From Bacillota bacterium (GTDB lineage Bacteria > Bacillota > Clostridia > Christensenellales > Aristaeellaceae): a stretch of DNA of 64,000 nucleotides. The stretch is from assembly GCA_023402355.1 (NCBI GenBank), contig JAEXCG010000179.1, positions 1 through 64,000 on the forward strand, written 5' to 3'. The position numbers and the translations under genes were made by a program. Under the pieces are notes generated by a model, which had not been told where the DNA came from, ran no database searches, and worked only from the letters and a program-made list of their open reading frames with translations. This document shows positions 24,432-35,896 of this stretch, one piece after another (the stretch's first letter is position 1; each line of letters begins with the position of its first letter).

Positions 24432-24947
24432 TCAAAGGTAATCGAGCCACGGCGCGTCCGGCTCCTCCCGGCCGGTGAGCTGTCCGGCGCTCTGCATGGA
24501 CGGAAAGCCCTGCTGGCGCAGCGCCTCGTACACGACGATCGCCACCGAATTGGACAGGTTAAGCGAACGCGCCCCCTCTACCATCGGTATGCGGATACAG
24601 CGCTCGTATACGCGGGAGAGCAGATTTTCCGGCAGACCGCGCGATTCGCGCCCGAAGACGAGGAACGCGTCCCGGGGATACGCGACGGACGCATAATCGT
24701 GCGGCGCTTTCGTCGTCGCGTAATAGAACGCCCCTTCCGGGTAGCATTTGAGCATCGCCTCAAAGGACGCGTGCACCCGGACGGTGACCATGGGCCAGTA
24801 ATCGAGCCCCGCGCGCTTCAGGTATTTATCCTCCAGCTTAAAGCCGAGGGGCTCCACCAGGTCGAGCGTGCACCCCGTCGCCGCGCAGGTGCGCGCGATA
24901 TTGCCGGTATTTTGCGGAATTTCCGGTTCAACCAAAACGATATGCAA
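24432..24947 (-). CDS. trmL: tRNA (cytidine/uridine(34)-2'-O)-methyltransferase
   Basis: A 171-aa SPOUT-class enzyme that methylates the wobble ribose of tRNA-Leu isoacceptors using SAM. EPEIPQNTGNIARTCAATG, LVFGRESRGLP and IPMVEGARSLNLSNSVAIVVYEALRQ form the trefoil-knot SAM site. It starts with TTG (24947); GGAGG lies 8 nt upstream and no ATG is available. Its upstream region is short before repeat copy 2, so it must be transcribed from or through that element. Confidence 0.93.
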   Translation of the reverse strand: MHIVLVEPEIPQNTGNIARTCAATGCTLDLVEPLGFKLEDKYLKRAGLDYWPMVTVRVHASFEAMLKCYPEGAFYYATTKAPHDYASVAYPRDAFLVFGRESRGLPENLLSRVYERCIRIPMVEGARSLNLSNSVAIVVYEALRQQGFPSMQSAGQLTGREEPDAPWLDYL

Positions 24948-24972
24948 AATCTTTTCCTCCTATTCAAACCGT

Positions 24973-25005
24973 AAAAGCGGCGCCCGGCCAGAGGCCGGGC
25001 GCCGC
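24973..25005 (-). terminator. Terminator hairpin, distal copy (repeat locus 2)
   Basis: 13-bp stem GCGGCGCCCGGCC (24977-24989) / GGCCGGGCGCCGC with a 3-nt loop; on the minus strand TTTTAC follows. Its core differs by one base from the hairpin at 25187-25211 on the other side of the repeat. Confidence 0.8.
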
Positions 25006-25186
25006 AGCGTGTCGACAAAGTGGCATACGCCGCTTTGTCGAGTTTGCGGGTAATTTTTTCGCTCCGCAAAACTGCGTTTTGCTCCGGAAAAAGCCCCGCC
25101 CGCCCGGCAAAGCCGGGCGATACGATTGCAGTCTTGCAGACGGCTTTTGGTTTCTCTGTCTTCGATGGGCTGTATCAGCAATCTAT
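25006..25186. repeat. Structured intergenic repeat, copy 2 (inverted)
   Basis: A 181-nt element whose reverse complement matches copy 1 (15294-15473). The internal hairpins are kept, including GCAAAAC/GTTTTGC and GCCCGGC/GCCGGGC. The end carrying CAGCGTGTCGAC is conserved; the other ~20 nt differ. Near-identical copies of the local terminator hairpin flank it. It lies in the opposite orientation relative to its upstream gene from copy 1. Confidence 0.85.
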
Positions 25187-25211
25187 GGCGCCCGGCCAGA
25201 AGCCGGGCGCC
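25187..25211 (-). terminator. Terminator hairpin, proximal copy (repeat locus 2)
   Basis: Arms GGCGCCCGGC and GCCGGGCGCC around a 5-nt loop, 11 nt after the stop of the receiver-like gene. It differs from 24979-25003 at one of 25 positions and is followed by the repeat rather than a T-tract. Confidence 0.8.
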
Positions 25212-25222
25212 GGTAGGATTCC

Positions 25223-26005
25223 TCAGTTTTCGCCCTCCTGCGCGCAAAGCGCATACAGCGATTCGTAGACGATGCACTTGCGGATCTCCATCTCCAGATC
25301 GAAGAACTCCTTTAAATCCTCTTTTGCGACGAGCATGTGGTTCTTCGTGTGCAGCTCCACCTCGCCCTGAGTCATCTGCGTCTTGGGGTAGGCCAGCAGG
25401 CGCATGTGATGGGGGTTTAGCACCTGAAGCACGTAGCTCATGTCCGGTTCGTCGCGCTCGAAGATGTTTCGCAGCGCGTTTTCCAGCCGCTCGCTGCCAT
25501 ACCGCCATACCTCATCCAAAAACCGCTCGCCCTGCGGCATCCGCATGGAGAGGAGGCACACCGGCCACTGGGGCCTGATCTGAAGCCGAAGCATTTCCAC
25601 GCGGCGATCCAGATCGGCCGTCTCAAAGTGCGTGCCCTGTAAAATCGTGTGAAAGAAATCCGCCTGAAGCATGGGCAGGACGTCGTCCAGATCCGCTTCC
25701 TGCTCGCGCTCGACGAGCGTGCGGCGCGTAATGCCGATTTCCCGGCGCAACCGCGCGTGATCTCCGGCGGCCTCCATGCCGACAATCTCCTGATGGGTCG
25801 ATAGAAATGTGAAAAAATCCTGCCCCGCGTCTTTGGGCAGCAGGTACGCGACGGCATCAGCCTCCTGACGGTTCAGGCGCCGCTTTGCTTCCTCGACATC
25901 GCTCAGCAACAGCGGTTCTTCAAAGCCCAGCTTTTCCCACTCCGGGAAGCTCTTAAAAGCTTCGCGGACGTCTTCCTGATCCGTTACGAGCATCAATTTG
26001 TACAT
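25223..26005 (-). CDS. YesN-type pseudo-receiver protein without DNA-binding domain
   Basis: A 260-aa protein. The N-terminus (MYKLMLVTDQEDVREAFKSFPEWEKLGFE) clearly resembles the receiver of YesN/AraC-type response regulators (usually VDDE...IDWEELGF), but the acidic pair is gone and the phosphoacceptor position reads Leu/Tyr (ADAVAYLLPKD). The middle resembles the linker region of such regulators, and the C-terminus ends (KCIVYESLYAL) without the AraC helix-turn-helix. So it is a phosphorylation-independent or decayed regulator that probably acts by protein contacts. Start ATG with GGAGGG upstream. Function unknown. Confidence 0.65.
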   Translation of the reverse strand: MYKLMLVTDQEDVREAFKSFPEWEKLGFEEPLLLSDVEEAKRRLNRQEADAVAYLLPKDAGQDFFTFLSTHQEIVGMEAAGDHARLRREIGITRRTLVEREQEADLDDVLPMLQADFFHTILQGTHFETADLDRRVEMLRLQIRPQWPVCLLSMRMPQGERFLDEVWRYGSERLENALRNIFERDEPDMSYVLQVLNPHHMRLLAYPKTQMTQGEVELHTKNHMLVAKEDLKEFFDLEMEIRKCIVYESLYALCAQEGEN

Positions 26006-26069
26006 GGATTCCCTCCATAACCTTTGAGTGGGCATGTCAGTACCATTGGGCCAGCCTTTACCGTTGTTT

Positions 26070-26098
26070 ATTGTACCTCACTCTTTCTGCAAAAACAA
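26070..26098 (-). promoter_or_regulatory. Promoter of the pseudo-receiver gene
   Basis: On the minus strand TTGTTT (26098-26093), 17 nt, TACAAT (26075-26070). Confidence 0.55.
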
Positions 26099-26118
26099 GG
26101 TAAAATCATTTTTTCAAG

Positions 26119-26148
26119 AAAGGGGGTGCACTTTCATGCATCCCCTTT
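26119..26148 (-). terminator. Hairpin after purB
   Basis: AAAGGGGGTGCA pairs with TGCATCCCCTTT (one mismatch, 6-nt loop) 12 nt after the purB stop. The downstream tract is CTTGAAAAAATGATTTT, so efficiency is uncertain. Confidence 0.55.
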
Positions 26149-26159
26149 AGGAATTGTGC

Positions 26160-27458
26160 TCAATCTTGAAGACCCAGCCGACGGAAGATGTCGTCCACAT
26201 GCGTGTAGTGATAGGCGAGGTTGAAGCAGTCGTCCAGCTCCGCCTGCGTCAAGCGCTCCTGAACCACCGGCTCCTTTTCGATCAGCGACTTGAAGGGCAC
26301 CTGCTCTTCCCAGGCGCGCATCGCATTCTTCTGCACCACGTCGTACGCCGTCTCGCGCAGCATGCCCTTTTCGATCAGGGTGAGCAGCACGTGCTGGGAA
26401 AAGATCAGGCCCATGGACTTGTCCATGTCCCTAAGCATGTTCTCGGGGTACACGAACAGGTCGCCCAGAATGCCGCACAGCTTGTTAAGCATGTAGTCGA
26501 GCAACTCCGTCGCGTCCGGCAGGATGATGCGCTCGGTCGAGGAGTGCGAAATGTCGCGCTCATGCCAGAGCGTGATGTTCTCCAGCGCGGTCACGGAGTA
26601 GCCGCGGATGATGCGCGCGAGGCCGCAGATCTGCTCGCAGTTGATGGGGTTGCGCTTGTGCGGCATGGCCGACGAGCCCTTCTGTCCCTTGCGGAACGGC
26701 TCCTCCACCTCGCGCAGCTCGGTCTTCTGCAGTCCGCGCACCTCGGTGGCGAACTTTTCCAGGCTGGATGCGATGATCGCAAACGTGGTCATCAGCTCCG
26801 CGTGGCGGTCGCGCTGAAGCACCTGCGTGCTGATTGGCGACGCCGAGAGCCCCATGTGCTCGCAGACGTACTGCTCCACGAACGGGTCGACGTTCGCGTA
26901 GGTGCCGACCGCGCCGGAAATTTTGCCCACGGCTATGGTTTTATGCGCATGCTCGAGGCGGTCGAGGTTGCGCTTCATTTCGGCGTACCACAGCGCGAAC
27001 TTGAGGCCCAGCGTCGTGGGCTCGGCATGCACGCCGTGCGTGCGGCCCATGCAGGGCGTCATCTTATACTTCTTGGCCTGGCGCGCGAGCATGTCGATGA
27101 ACGCGTGCATGTCCGCCTCCAGGATGTCGCAGGCCTTGCTGAGCAGAGAGGAAAGCGCGGTGTCCACCACATCCGTGCTGGTGAGGCCAAAATGCAGGTA
27201 CTTCGATTCGTCGCCCAGGCTCTCCGCCACGCAGCGCGTGAACGCGACCACGTCGTGACGGGTGGTCTCCTCGATCTCCTCGATCCGCTCTACCGTGAAC
27301 TTCGCGTTTTCGCGCATCCTGCGCGCCGCCTCCGCCGGTACTTTGCCCAACTGCACCCATGCGTCGGTGGCGTTCAGCTCGACCTCCAGCCAGGTCTGAA
27401 ACTTTCTTTCTTTCGTCCACAGGGCCGCCATTTCAGGCCGGGTGTAGCGGTCGATCAT
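26160..27458 (-). CDS. purB: Adenylosuccinate lyase
   Basis: A 432-aa cytosolic lyase acting twice in purine synthesis (SAICAR to AICAR, and adenylosuccinate to AMP). Boxes: [14 protein letters not shown] at the start, [32 protein letters not shown] with the catalytic His, and the signature [12 protein letters not shown] with the catalytic Ser loop. An open frame extends far upstream inside purC, but GGAGG and the ATG overlapping the purC stop (ATGA) set the start at 27458. Operon purC-purB. Confidence 0.98.
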   Translation of the reverse strand: MIDRYTRPEMAALWTKERKFQTWLEVELNATDAWVQLGKVPAEAARRMRENAKFTVERIEEIEETTRHDVVAFTRCVAESLGDESKYLHFGLTSTDVVDTALSSLLSKACDILEADMHAFIDMLARQAKKYKMTPCMGRTHGVHAEPTTLGLKFALWYAEMKRNLDRLEHAHKTIAVGKISGAVGTYANVDPFVEQYVCEHMGLSASPISTQVLQRDRHAELMTTFAIIASSLEKFATEVRGLQKTELREVEEPFRKGQKGSSAMPHKRNPINCEQICGLARIIRGYSVTALENITLWHERDISHSSTERIILPDATELLDYMLNKLCGILGDLFVYPENMLRDMDKSMGLIFSQHVLLTLIEKGMLRETAYDVVQKNAMRAWEEQVPFKSLIEKEPVVQERLTQAELDDCFNLAYHYTHVDDIFRRLGLQD

Positions 27459-28174
27459 TTCTTTTCTCCTCCCATGAGGCGGTGCAGAATCTCCTGATAG
27501 GCCTCCTCCACGTCGCCCAGGTCGCGGCGGAAGCGGTCCTTGTCCAGCTTTTCGCCGGTCTTGGAATCCCAGAAGCGGCAGGTGTCGGGCGAAATCTCGT
27601 CCGCCAGCACGATGCGCCCGTCGAAGCGGCCGAACTCCAGCTTGAAGTCGATCAGCTCGATGTTCAGGTCCTTCAAATAATCGGTAAGCACCTCGTTGAC
27701 CTTCAGCGCCATGGAAGCGATCTCGTCCATCTCTTCCTTCGTCGCCAGCCCCATCGCGGCGATGTGCGTCTCGTTGATCATCGGATCGCCCAGCTCGTCG
27801 TTCTTGTAGCAATATTCCAGCACGGTGCTCTTAAGCTTCGTGCCTTCCGGATAGCCGATGCGCTTGGAGAGGCTGCCCGCGGCGATATTGCGCACGATGA
27901 CCTCGATCGGCACGATCTGCACGCGGCGGACCAGCGTGTCTCGCTCGCTGAGCTGCTCCACCAGATGGCTTTCCACGCCGTGCTCCTTCAGCAGCGTCAT
28001 CAGGTGATTGCTGACCACGTTGTTGATGACGCCCTTGCCCACGATCGTGCCCTTCTTCAGGCCGTTGAAGGCGGTCGCGTCGTCCTTATAGTGAATAATC
28101 GCGAGCGTCGGATCGTCCGTCGCAAAGACCTGCTTGGCCTTGCCCTCGTACATCATTTCGCGCATCTGTGCCAT
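27455..28174 (-). CDS. purC: SAICAR synthetase
   Basis: A 239-aa enzyme joining CAIR and aspartate with ATP. It shows [14 protein letters not shown] at the N-terminus, [18 protein letters not shown] and the C-terminal [10 protein letters not shown] followed by [20 protein letters not shown] sits 9 nt before the ATG used (27 kb side), making [12 protein letters not shown] the N-terminus; an in-frame ATG three codons upstream abuts the ribosome site. Only purC and purB are here; other pur genes except purA lie elsewhere. Confidence 0.98.
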   Translation of the reverse strand: MAQMREMMYEGKAKQVFATDDPTLAIIHYKDDATAFNGLKKGTIVGKGVINNVVSNHLMTLLKEHGVESHLVEQLSERDTLVRRVQIVPIEVIVRNIAAGSLSKRIGYPEGTKLKSTVLEYCYKNDELGDPMINETHIAAMGLATKEEMDEIASMALKVNEVLTDYLKDLNIELIDFKLEFGRFDGRIVLADEISPDTCRFWDSKTGEKLDKDRFRRDLGDVEEAYQEILHRLMGGEKK

Positions 28175-28223
28175 GTTTTTCATCCTCCAGCATTCATGCG
28201 GTGATTTGTTTGTTCCACGGGTT

Positions 28224-28252
28224 ATTGTATCAGACTTTCCCGGCGCATTCAA
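28224..28252 (-). promoter_or_regulatory. Promoter of purC-purB
   Basis: On the minus strand TTGAAT (28252-28247), 17 nt, TACAAT (28229-28224). No purine riboswitch is visible in the ~45-nt leader. Confidence 0.7.
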
Positions 28253-28281
28253 GAGAGATATTGAACAATTTTCTCAATATT

Positions 28282-28938
28282 TTATAGAACGTTCGTCTTT
28301 TTACGAGGCGCTCCGTCCTTTCCCTCATAAAAACGCTTCAGGCATTCCGCCAGCGCCTCGGGCGCCTCGACGTTCGCCTCATGGCCCGCGCCCTCGATCC
28401 ACCCTAGCTGCGCGCCCCTGATTTCCCCGGCAAGTTGCCTTGCCGCCTTGCGATTCGCGCCGTCCTTCGTACCACAGAGCACCAGCGTGGGGCAGGTCAC
28501 ATCCCGCAGGCCCGCGCTCAGGTCGATATGCCGCATGGAGCGCGTAAGCTCCATGAATTCGCGCTTGCAAAACCCAGTCGATGCAAAGGCCTTCTCCGGC
28601 ATGAGGCGGAAGATGCCGTCCTGAATCTTCAGAAGGGTCTTCGGCATCCTAAACTGCGGGGCGATCAGCACGAGCGTGCGAACGCCCTTCGGGTGCTCAA
28701 CGGCGTATTGCAGCGCGAGCACCGCGCCCAGCGACAGGCCGCACAGATCGACGGGCTGCGAAAGCGCCCGGCAGTGCGCCGAAAACGCGCGATATAGCTG
28801 CGCGTAAGTAACCTCGCCGCCTTGCAGCAGCGCGACAAGCTCCGGGCAGTCGACGTCCCCCCGCAGCGTCAGCCGCGAAAGCGTCCGCTCCCAACCGGAC
28901 GCCGCCTGTCCCAATCCGTGCACAAACACGAACGGCAT
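28282..28938 (-). CDS. Alpha/beta-hydrolase
   Basis: A 218-aa serine hydrolase. FVHGLGQAASGW gives the oxyanion loop, GLSLGAV the nucleophilic Ser, GTKDGANR the acid and GAGHEANVE the catalytic His, so the triad is complete. The substrate is unknown; carboxylesterases and lactonases of this size look alike. The start is the second ATG because GGGGGG is 6 nt before it and overlaps the first. It follows the glyoxalase-type gene by about 30 nt and is probably in its operon. Confidence 0.85.
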   Translation of the reverse strand: MPFVFVHGLGQAASGWERTLSRLTLRGDVDCPELVALLQGGEVTYAQLYRAFSAHCRALSQPVDLCGLSLGAVLALQYAVEHPKGVRTLVLIAPQFRMPKTLLKIQDGIFRLMPEKAFASTGFCKREFMELTRSMRHIDLSAGLRDVTCPTLVLCGTKDGANRKAARQLAGEIRGAQLGWIEGAGHEANVEAPEALAECLKRFYEGKDGAPRKKTNVL

Positions 28939-28969
28939 GCGCATCCCCCCGCTTTCCTGTAAATTCCGA

Positions 28970-29350
28970 TCATTCGTGCAGCTCCAGCGGCAGGCCGTCC
29001 GGGTCGTGAAAGAACGTCATGCGTCCGCCCGTGTAAGCGTCCACGCGAATGGGCTCCGTCTCGATCCCCAGCAGCCGAAGCTGCGCCGCCGTCCGTTCCA
29101 CGTCTTCCACCCGAAACGCCAGATGCCGAAGACCGCAGGCCTCCGGGTAGCTCGGGCGCTTCGGCGCGCCCGGCACGCAGAAGAGCTCCAGCTCGCAGTC
29201 GCCCAGCGCAAGGTCGAGCTTGACGTCGCCCCGCTCCGGCCTCGCGTTTTCGCGCACGACGGCGAAGCCCAGAAGATCGACGTAGAAGCGCCTTGATTTT
29301 TCATAGTCGCTCGCAATCACGGCGACGTGATGAATGGCATTCAGGTTCAT
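28970..29350 (-). CDS. VOC-family (glyoxalase I-like) protein
   Basis: A 126-aa metalloenzyme fold. HHVAVIASDYEKSRRFYVDLLGF is the typical first half; metal ligands are likely H8, the Glu in ELELF, the His in GLRHLAFRVED and the Glu in DGLPLELHE, matching the glyoxalase/GloA2 (YaeR-like) subgroup. Exact substrate unknown. It lies between a small exported protein gene and a hydrolase gene in one run. Confidence 0.88.
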   Translation of the reverse strand: MNLNAIHHVAVIASDYEKSRRFYVDLLGFAVVRENARPERGDVKLDLALGDCELELFCVPGAPKRPSYPEACGLRHLAFRVEDVERTAAQLRLLGIETEPIRVDAYTGGRMTFFHDPDGLPLELHE

Positions 29351-29370
29351 TTCGCCTTCCTCTTTTCTTC

Positions 29371-29772
29371 CTATTCAAAATAAACGGCGGCGACCGTCGC
29401 GTACCCGTCGAAAGCGTCCGTGCCGTACAGCAGCGCAAAGGCGTCCGTCTGACGGTTCAGGCCCCGCTCCTTTACCACGCTTCCGGGGATTTCAAGCATC
29501 ACTTGCACCCCGATGATTTCTGATGGATCGCGCCCCTGCAATTCCTGTCGCACCTTGCCATCCGCCACCCGAAACCTCGCCGCTTTCCTTCCGGCGCTCT
29601 CCTCCAGATGAACGGTTAAATACCCAGCTTCCGCCTCCTGCTCGTAGCCGCTCGCCGAGCAGCCCAGCACGATGGACGCGCTGTACCCCTCCGGTCCGCG
29701 CAGTGCCAGGGCCAGCGCGGAGAGGGCCAGCAGCGCGAGCGCCGTTAACAGGATCATTCGCTTTCTGTTCAT
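29371..29772 (-). CDS. Hypothetical membrane-anchored or exported protein
   Basis: A 133-aa protein not recognised. MNRKRMILLTALALLALSALALALRG forms a signal anchor; the rest is a small beta-rich domain with two Cys (none in a lipobox). AAAGGAG precedes the ATG at 29772. The stop is TAG; a TGA seven codons further overlaps the glyoxalase-type ATG. First gene of the small operon below a strong promoter. Confidence 0.65.
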   Translation of the reverse strand: MNRKRMILLTALALLALSALALALRGPEGYSASIVLGCSASGYEQEAEAGYLTVHLEESAGRKAARFRVADGKVRQELQGRDPSEIIGVQVMLEIPGSVVKERGLNRQTDAFALLYGTDAFDGYATVAAVYFE

Positions 29773-29817
29773 CGTGAAACTCCTTTCGGCCCCTCTCAAT
29801 GCGGCCCGTTCAGCCCC

Positions 29818-29846
29818 ATTATACGGTCTTCGCGCGGCGCTGTAAA
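29818..29846 (-). promoter_or_regulatory. Promoter of the 29371-28282 operon
   Basis: On the minus strand TTTACA (29846-29841), 17 nt, TATAAT (29823-29818). It overlaps the T-tract of the hisF terminator. Confidence 0.8.
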
Positions 29847-29850
29847 GAAA

Positions 29851-29880
29851 AGCAGCAAAGCGAACCGCGCTTTACTGCTG
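29851..29880 (-). terminator. Terminator after hisF
   Basis: AGCAGCAAAGCG pairs with CGCTTTACTGCT (one G-T/A mismatch); on the minus strand TTTTCTTT follows. It begins 13 nt after the hisF stop. Confidence 0.85.
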
Positions 29881-29892
29881 CTGTATGAGTGT

Positions 29893-30675
29893 TTATGCGC
29901 CTGTCCCCTCCGGCGTCATGCGGACCGGAACGCCCCGCTGCGCGAGGTAGCGCTTAACGTCCGCAATTTTGTATGTGCCGAAGTGAAAGAGCGAGGCCGC
30001 GAGCACCGCGTCCGCGTGCCCCTGATCGATCGCGTCGTAGAAGTGCTCCAGCTTGCCCGCGCCGCCCGAGGCGATGACCGGGATGCGCACCGCGTCTGCA
30101 ATCGCCCGCGTGACGCGCAGGTCGTAGCCGTTTTTCGCGCCGTCCCCGTCCATGCTGGTGAGCAGAATCTCGCCCGCGCCCAGCCGCTCGACCTTTGACG
30201 CCCACTCCACAGCGTCGAGCCCGGTATTCACGCGCCCGCCGTTGACGTAGACGTCCCATCCGCTGCCGTCCGCCCGCTGTTTTACGTCCATGGCGACGAC
30301 CACGCACTGGCTGCCGAAGCGGCTCGCCGCCTCGCTGACGAACGACGGGTTGCGAACAGCGGGCGAGTTTACGCTCACCTTGTCCGCACCGAGGCGCAGC
30401 AAATCGCGAATCTGCTCAAGGCTCGTGATGCCCCCGCCCACGGTGAAGGGGATGAATACCTGCTCGGCCACGCGCGCGACCACGTCCAGCAGGGTCGCCC
30501 TGCCCTCGTGCGAGGCGTTGATGTCCAGCAGCACCAGCTCGTCCGCGCCCGCCGCGTCGTAGGTGCGCGCGCACGCCACCGGGTCGCCCGCGTCGCGGAT
30601 GGAGACGAAGTTGACGCCCTTGACGACGCGTCCGTCCCGAATGTCCAGGCAGGGGATGATCCGCTTGGTCAGCAT
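29893..30675 (-). CDS. hisF: Imidazole glycerol phosphate synthase, cyclase subunit
   Basis: A 260-aa (beta/alpha)8 enzyme making IGP and AICAR from PRFAR with ammonia from HisH. It starts [20 protein letters not shown] with catalytic D11; AMDVKQR carries D130. Phosphate loops VGGGIT and ASGGAGK are present. It starts 1 nt after the hisH stop. No other his genes adjoin, which is unusual, so the pair may be separated from its pathway. Confidence 0.97.
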   Translation of the reverse strand: MLTKRIIPCLDIRDGRVVKGVNFVSIRDAGDPVACARTYDAAGADELVLLDINASHEGRATLLDVVARVAEQVFIPFTVGGGITSLEQIRDLLRLGADKVSVNSPAVRNPSFVSEAASRFGSQCVVVAMDVKQRADGSGWDVYVNGGRVNTGLDAVEWASKVERLGAGEILLTSMDGDGAKNGYDLRVTRAIADAVRIPVIASGGAGKLEHFYDAIDQGHADAVLAASLFHFGTYKIADVKRYLAQRGVPVRMTPEGTGA

Positions 30676-30676
30676 G

Positions 30677-31288
30677 TCAGCATTCCCCCTTCAGCAGGGC
30701 AAAGTTTTTGAGCATCTGGAGCCCCGCCGCGCCGGATTTTTCCGGGTGAAACTGCGTGCCGTAGACGTTTCCCCGGCGCACGGCGGCCGTAAAGGGCGCG
30801 CCGTAATCGCAGGTCGCGATCGTCCACGCGTCCGACACCTCGGCCGCGTAATACGAATGCACAAAGTACACGTAGGGCGATTCAGGGAGGCCCTCGAACA
30901 GCGGATTAGGCCGCAGGGTCAGGTTGTTCCATCCCATGTGCGGCACCTTGAGCCCGCTCTTTGGAAAGCGCGTCATCGTCGAGGGGATGATGCCCAGCCC
31001 CTCAAAGCGCCCGCCCTCCTCGCTGGAGGCGAAGAGCAGCTGCATGCCCAGGCAGATGCCCAGCAGGGGCTTTCCGGCGTCGGCCGCCTCCAGCACCGCC
31101 TTATCGAGTTCCCTCCGTTTGAGCTGCGCCATGGCGTCGCCGAACGCCCCGACGCCCGGCAGGATGATGCTCTCCGCCGCCGAAAGCGCCGCGCGCTCGT
31201 CGGTGATGGCCGCCTCGTATCCCAGAAATTCCAGCGCCTTTTGCACGCTGCGCAGGTTGCCCATGCCGTAATCGATGATGGCGATCAT
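30677..31288 (-). CDS. hisH: Imidazole glycerol phosphate synthase, glutaminase subunit
   Basis: A 203-aa class I glutamine amidotransferase that supplies ammonia to His[15 protein letters not shown] opens it; the nucleophilic Cys is in [12 protein letters not shown] and the His/Glu pair in [10 protein letters not shown]. The ATG at 31288 with GGAGG upstream is preferred to one three codons earlier. It lies 71 nt downstream of carB and may read through from that operon. Confidence 0.96.
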   Translation of the reverse strand: MIAIIDYGMGNLRSVQKALEFLGYEAAITDERAALSAAESIILPGVGAFGDAMAQLKRRELDKAVLEAADAGKPLLGICLGMQLLFASSEEGGRFEGLGIIPSTMTRFPKSGLKVPHMGWNNLTLRPNPLFEGLPESPYVYFVHSYYAAEVSDAWTIATCDYGAPFTAAVRRGNVYGTQFHPEKSGAAGLQMLKNFALLKGEC

Positions 31289-31359
31289 GCGCCGCACCTC
31301 CTTGGGGCCAGGCCCCGTTTTGCGCCGGGGAAACGGCGCGCCTTCAACCGCTGCGCCGC

Positions 31360-34572
<3,213 letters not shown>

Positions 34573-34588
34573 ATCGTAAACCCCTCGA

Positions 34589-35650
34589 TTACTTCGTATT
34601 TTCGCGGACCATGGTGAGGAAATCGTCGAACAGATAGCCCGTCTCACGCGGGCCGCCGCACGCCTCGGGATGGAACTGCACGCTGAAAGCGGGCCTGTCC
34701 AGGTAGCGCACGCCCTCGACCGTCTGATCGTTCCAGTTCAGGTGGCTGACCTCCGCCGTCTTCGGCAGGGTCTTTGGGTCCACCATGAAGCAGTGGTTCT
34801 GCGACGTCACCGAGCAGGTGCCGCGCCGCAGGTCCTTCACCGGATGGTTCGTGCCGTGGTGGCCGTACTTCATCTGGATCGTGCCCGCGCCCATCGCCAG
34901 CGCCATCAGCTGATGCCCGAGGCAGATGCCGAAGACCGGACGCTTTTCCATCAGCGCGCGAATCGTCTCGATGTCCTCGCGGTTGTCCGCGGGGTCTCCG
35001 GGCCCGTTGGTCAGCATCACGCCGTCACAGCCGCCCTCCAGAATCTGCCGGGCGGGCGTCCGCGCGGGGTAGACCTTCAGATGGCAGCCCCTCGCAGTCA
35101 GCGACCTGAGAATCCCCCGCTTGAGGCCAAAGTCCATCACCGCGATCGTGGGGCCGTCGCCCGGAATCTCGTAGGGTTCCCTGCAGGTCACGCGCGACAC
35201 CTGGTCGTGCAGCGCCCAGGCCTTCACCTCGTCCATGTCCGCCTGCGTCGGTTCCCCGGCCACGATCTTGCCCCGCAGCGTGCCGTACACGCGGATGCGC
35301 CGCGTCAGCGCGCGCGTGTCCACGCCGGTCAGGCCCGTCACGCCCTGCTCGTCCAGGTAGGCCGAAAGGTCCGTTTTCATCTGCCAGTTGCTCGGCAGGT
35401 CGCAAAGCTCCGACACCACGAAGCCCTTCATCGCCACGCCCGCGGATTCGCTGTCCAGATCGTTGATGCCGACGTTGCCGATCAAGGGATACGTCATGCA
35501 GACGATCTGCCCGCAGTAAGAGGGGTCGGTCAGCGTCTCCTGATAGCCCGTCATGCCGGTCGTGAAGACGACCTCTCCGGTCACTTCGGCCTTGTGCCCA
35601 AACAATTCGCCCTCATACCGGGCGCCATCTTCCAGGATCAAAGTTGCCAT
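34589..35650 (-). CDS. carA: Carbamoyl-phosphate synthase, small subunit
   Basis: A 353-aa glutaminase subunit. N-terminal CPSase domain MATLILEDGARYEGELFG; amidotransferase Cys in VFGICLGHQLMAL and His/Glu in VQFHPEACGG. The ammonia it releases is channelled to CarB. It heads a carA-carB (possibly hisH-hisF) operon with its own promoter. Confidence 0.98.
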   Translation of the reverse strand: MATLILEDGARYEGELFGHKAEVTGEVVFTTGMTGYQETLTDPSYCGQIVCMTYPLIGNVGINDLDSESAGVAMKGFVVSELCDLPSNWQMKTDLSAYLDEQGVTGLTGVDTRALTRRIRVYGTLRGKIVAGEPTQADMDEVKAWALHDQVSRVTCREPYEIPGDGPTIAVMDFGLKRGILRSLTARGCHLKVYPARTPARQILEGGCDGVMLTNGPGDPADNREDIETIRALMEKRPVFGICLGHQLMALAMGAGTIQMKYGHHGTNHPVKDLRRGTCSVTSQNHCFMVDPKTLPKTAEVSHLNWNDQTVEGVRYLDRPAFSVQFHPEACGGPRETGYLFDDFLTMVRENTK

Positions 35651-35705
35651 GCGCTCACATCCGTATATTTATTGATTATTTGTTGTGTATTTATGCATCC
35701 TAAAT

Positions 35706-35735
35706 ATTATACACCGATTCTCCCCGCCGCGTCAA
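35706..35735 (-). promoter_or_regulatory. Promoter of the carAB operon
   Basis: On the minus strand TTGACG (35735-35730), 18 nt, TATAAT (35711-35706). The leader is ~50 nt and AT-rich; no PyrR antiterminator structure was seen. Confidence 0.7.
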
Positions 35736-35770
35736 GCGGCGCGAAGGGGCTCTCCTTTGCCGCTAAGGCA

Positions 35771-35797
35771 AAAAGAAAAGGCGGAAATAATCCGCCT
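35771..35797 (-). terminator. Terminator after purA
   Basis: AGGCGGA (35779-35785) pairs with TCCGCCT (35791-35797); on the minus strand TTTTCTTTTT follows directly. Strong rho-independent form. Confidence 0.88.
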
Positions 35798-35868
35798 CAA
35801 AAGGAAAATACAAAGGACGAAACCGAAAACGCGACGGGCAAACCGACCATCATGCAAAGAAGCTCCAT
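35797..35868 (-). CDS. Possible 23-aa hydrophobic microprotein
   Basis: ATG at 35868 with AAGGGAG 9 nt upstream opens a 23-codon frame, MELLCMMVGLPVAFSVSSFV..., that ends TGA at the first base of the terminator stem. It begins about 28 nt after the purA stop. The uniformly hydrophobic sequence would form one membrane helix. Good ribosome site and tight placement suggest it may be translated, but no homologue is known to me. Confidence 0.35.
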   Translation of the reverse strand: MELLCMMVGLPVAFSVSSFVFSF

Positions 35869-35896
35869 CGCCTTGTACTCCCTTCTCTGGGTTCGT

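Noticed and set aside
28175..28260. Purine riboswitch before purC or before the nucleoside importer
   Set aside because: Leaders are too short or lack the conserved junction sequences.
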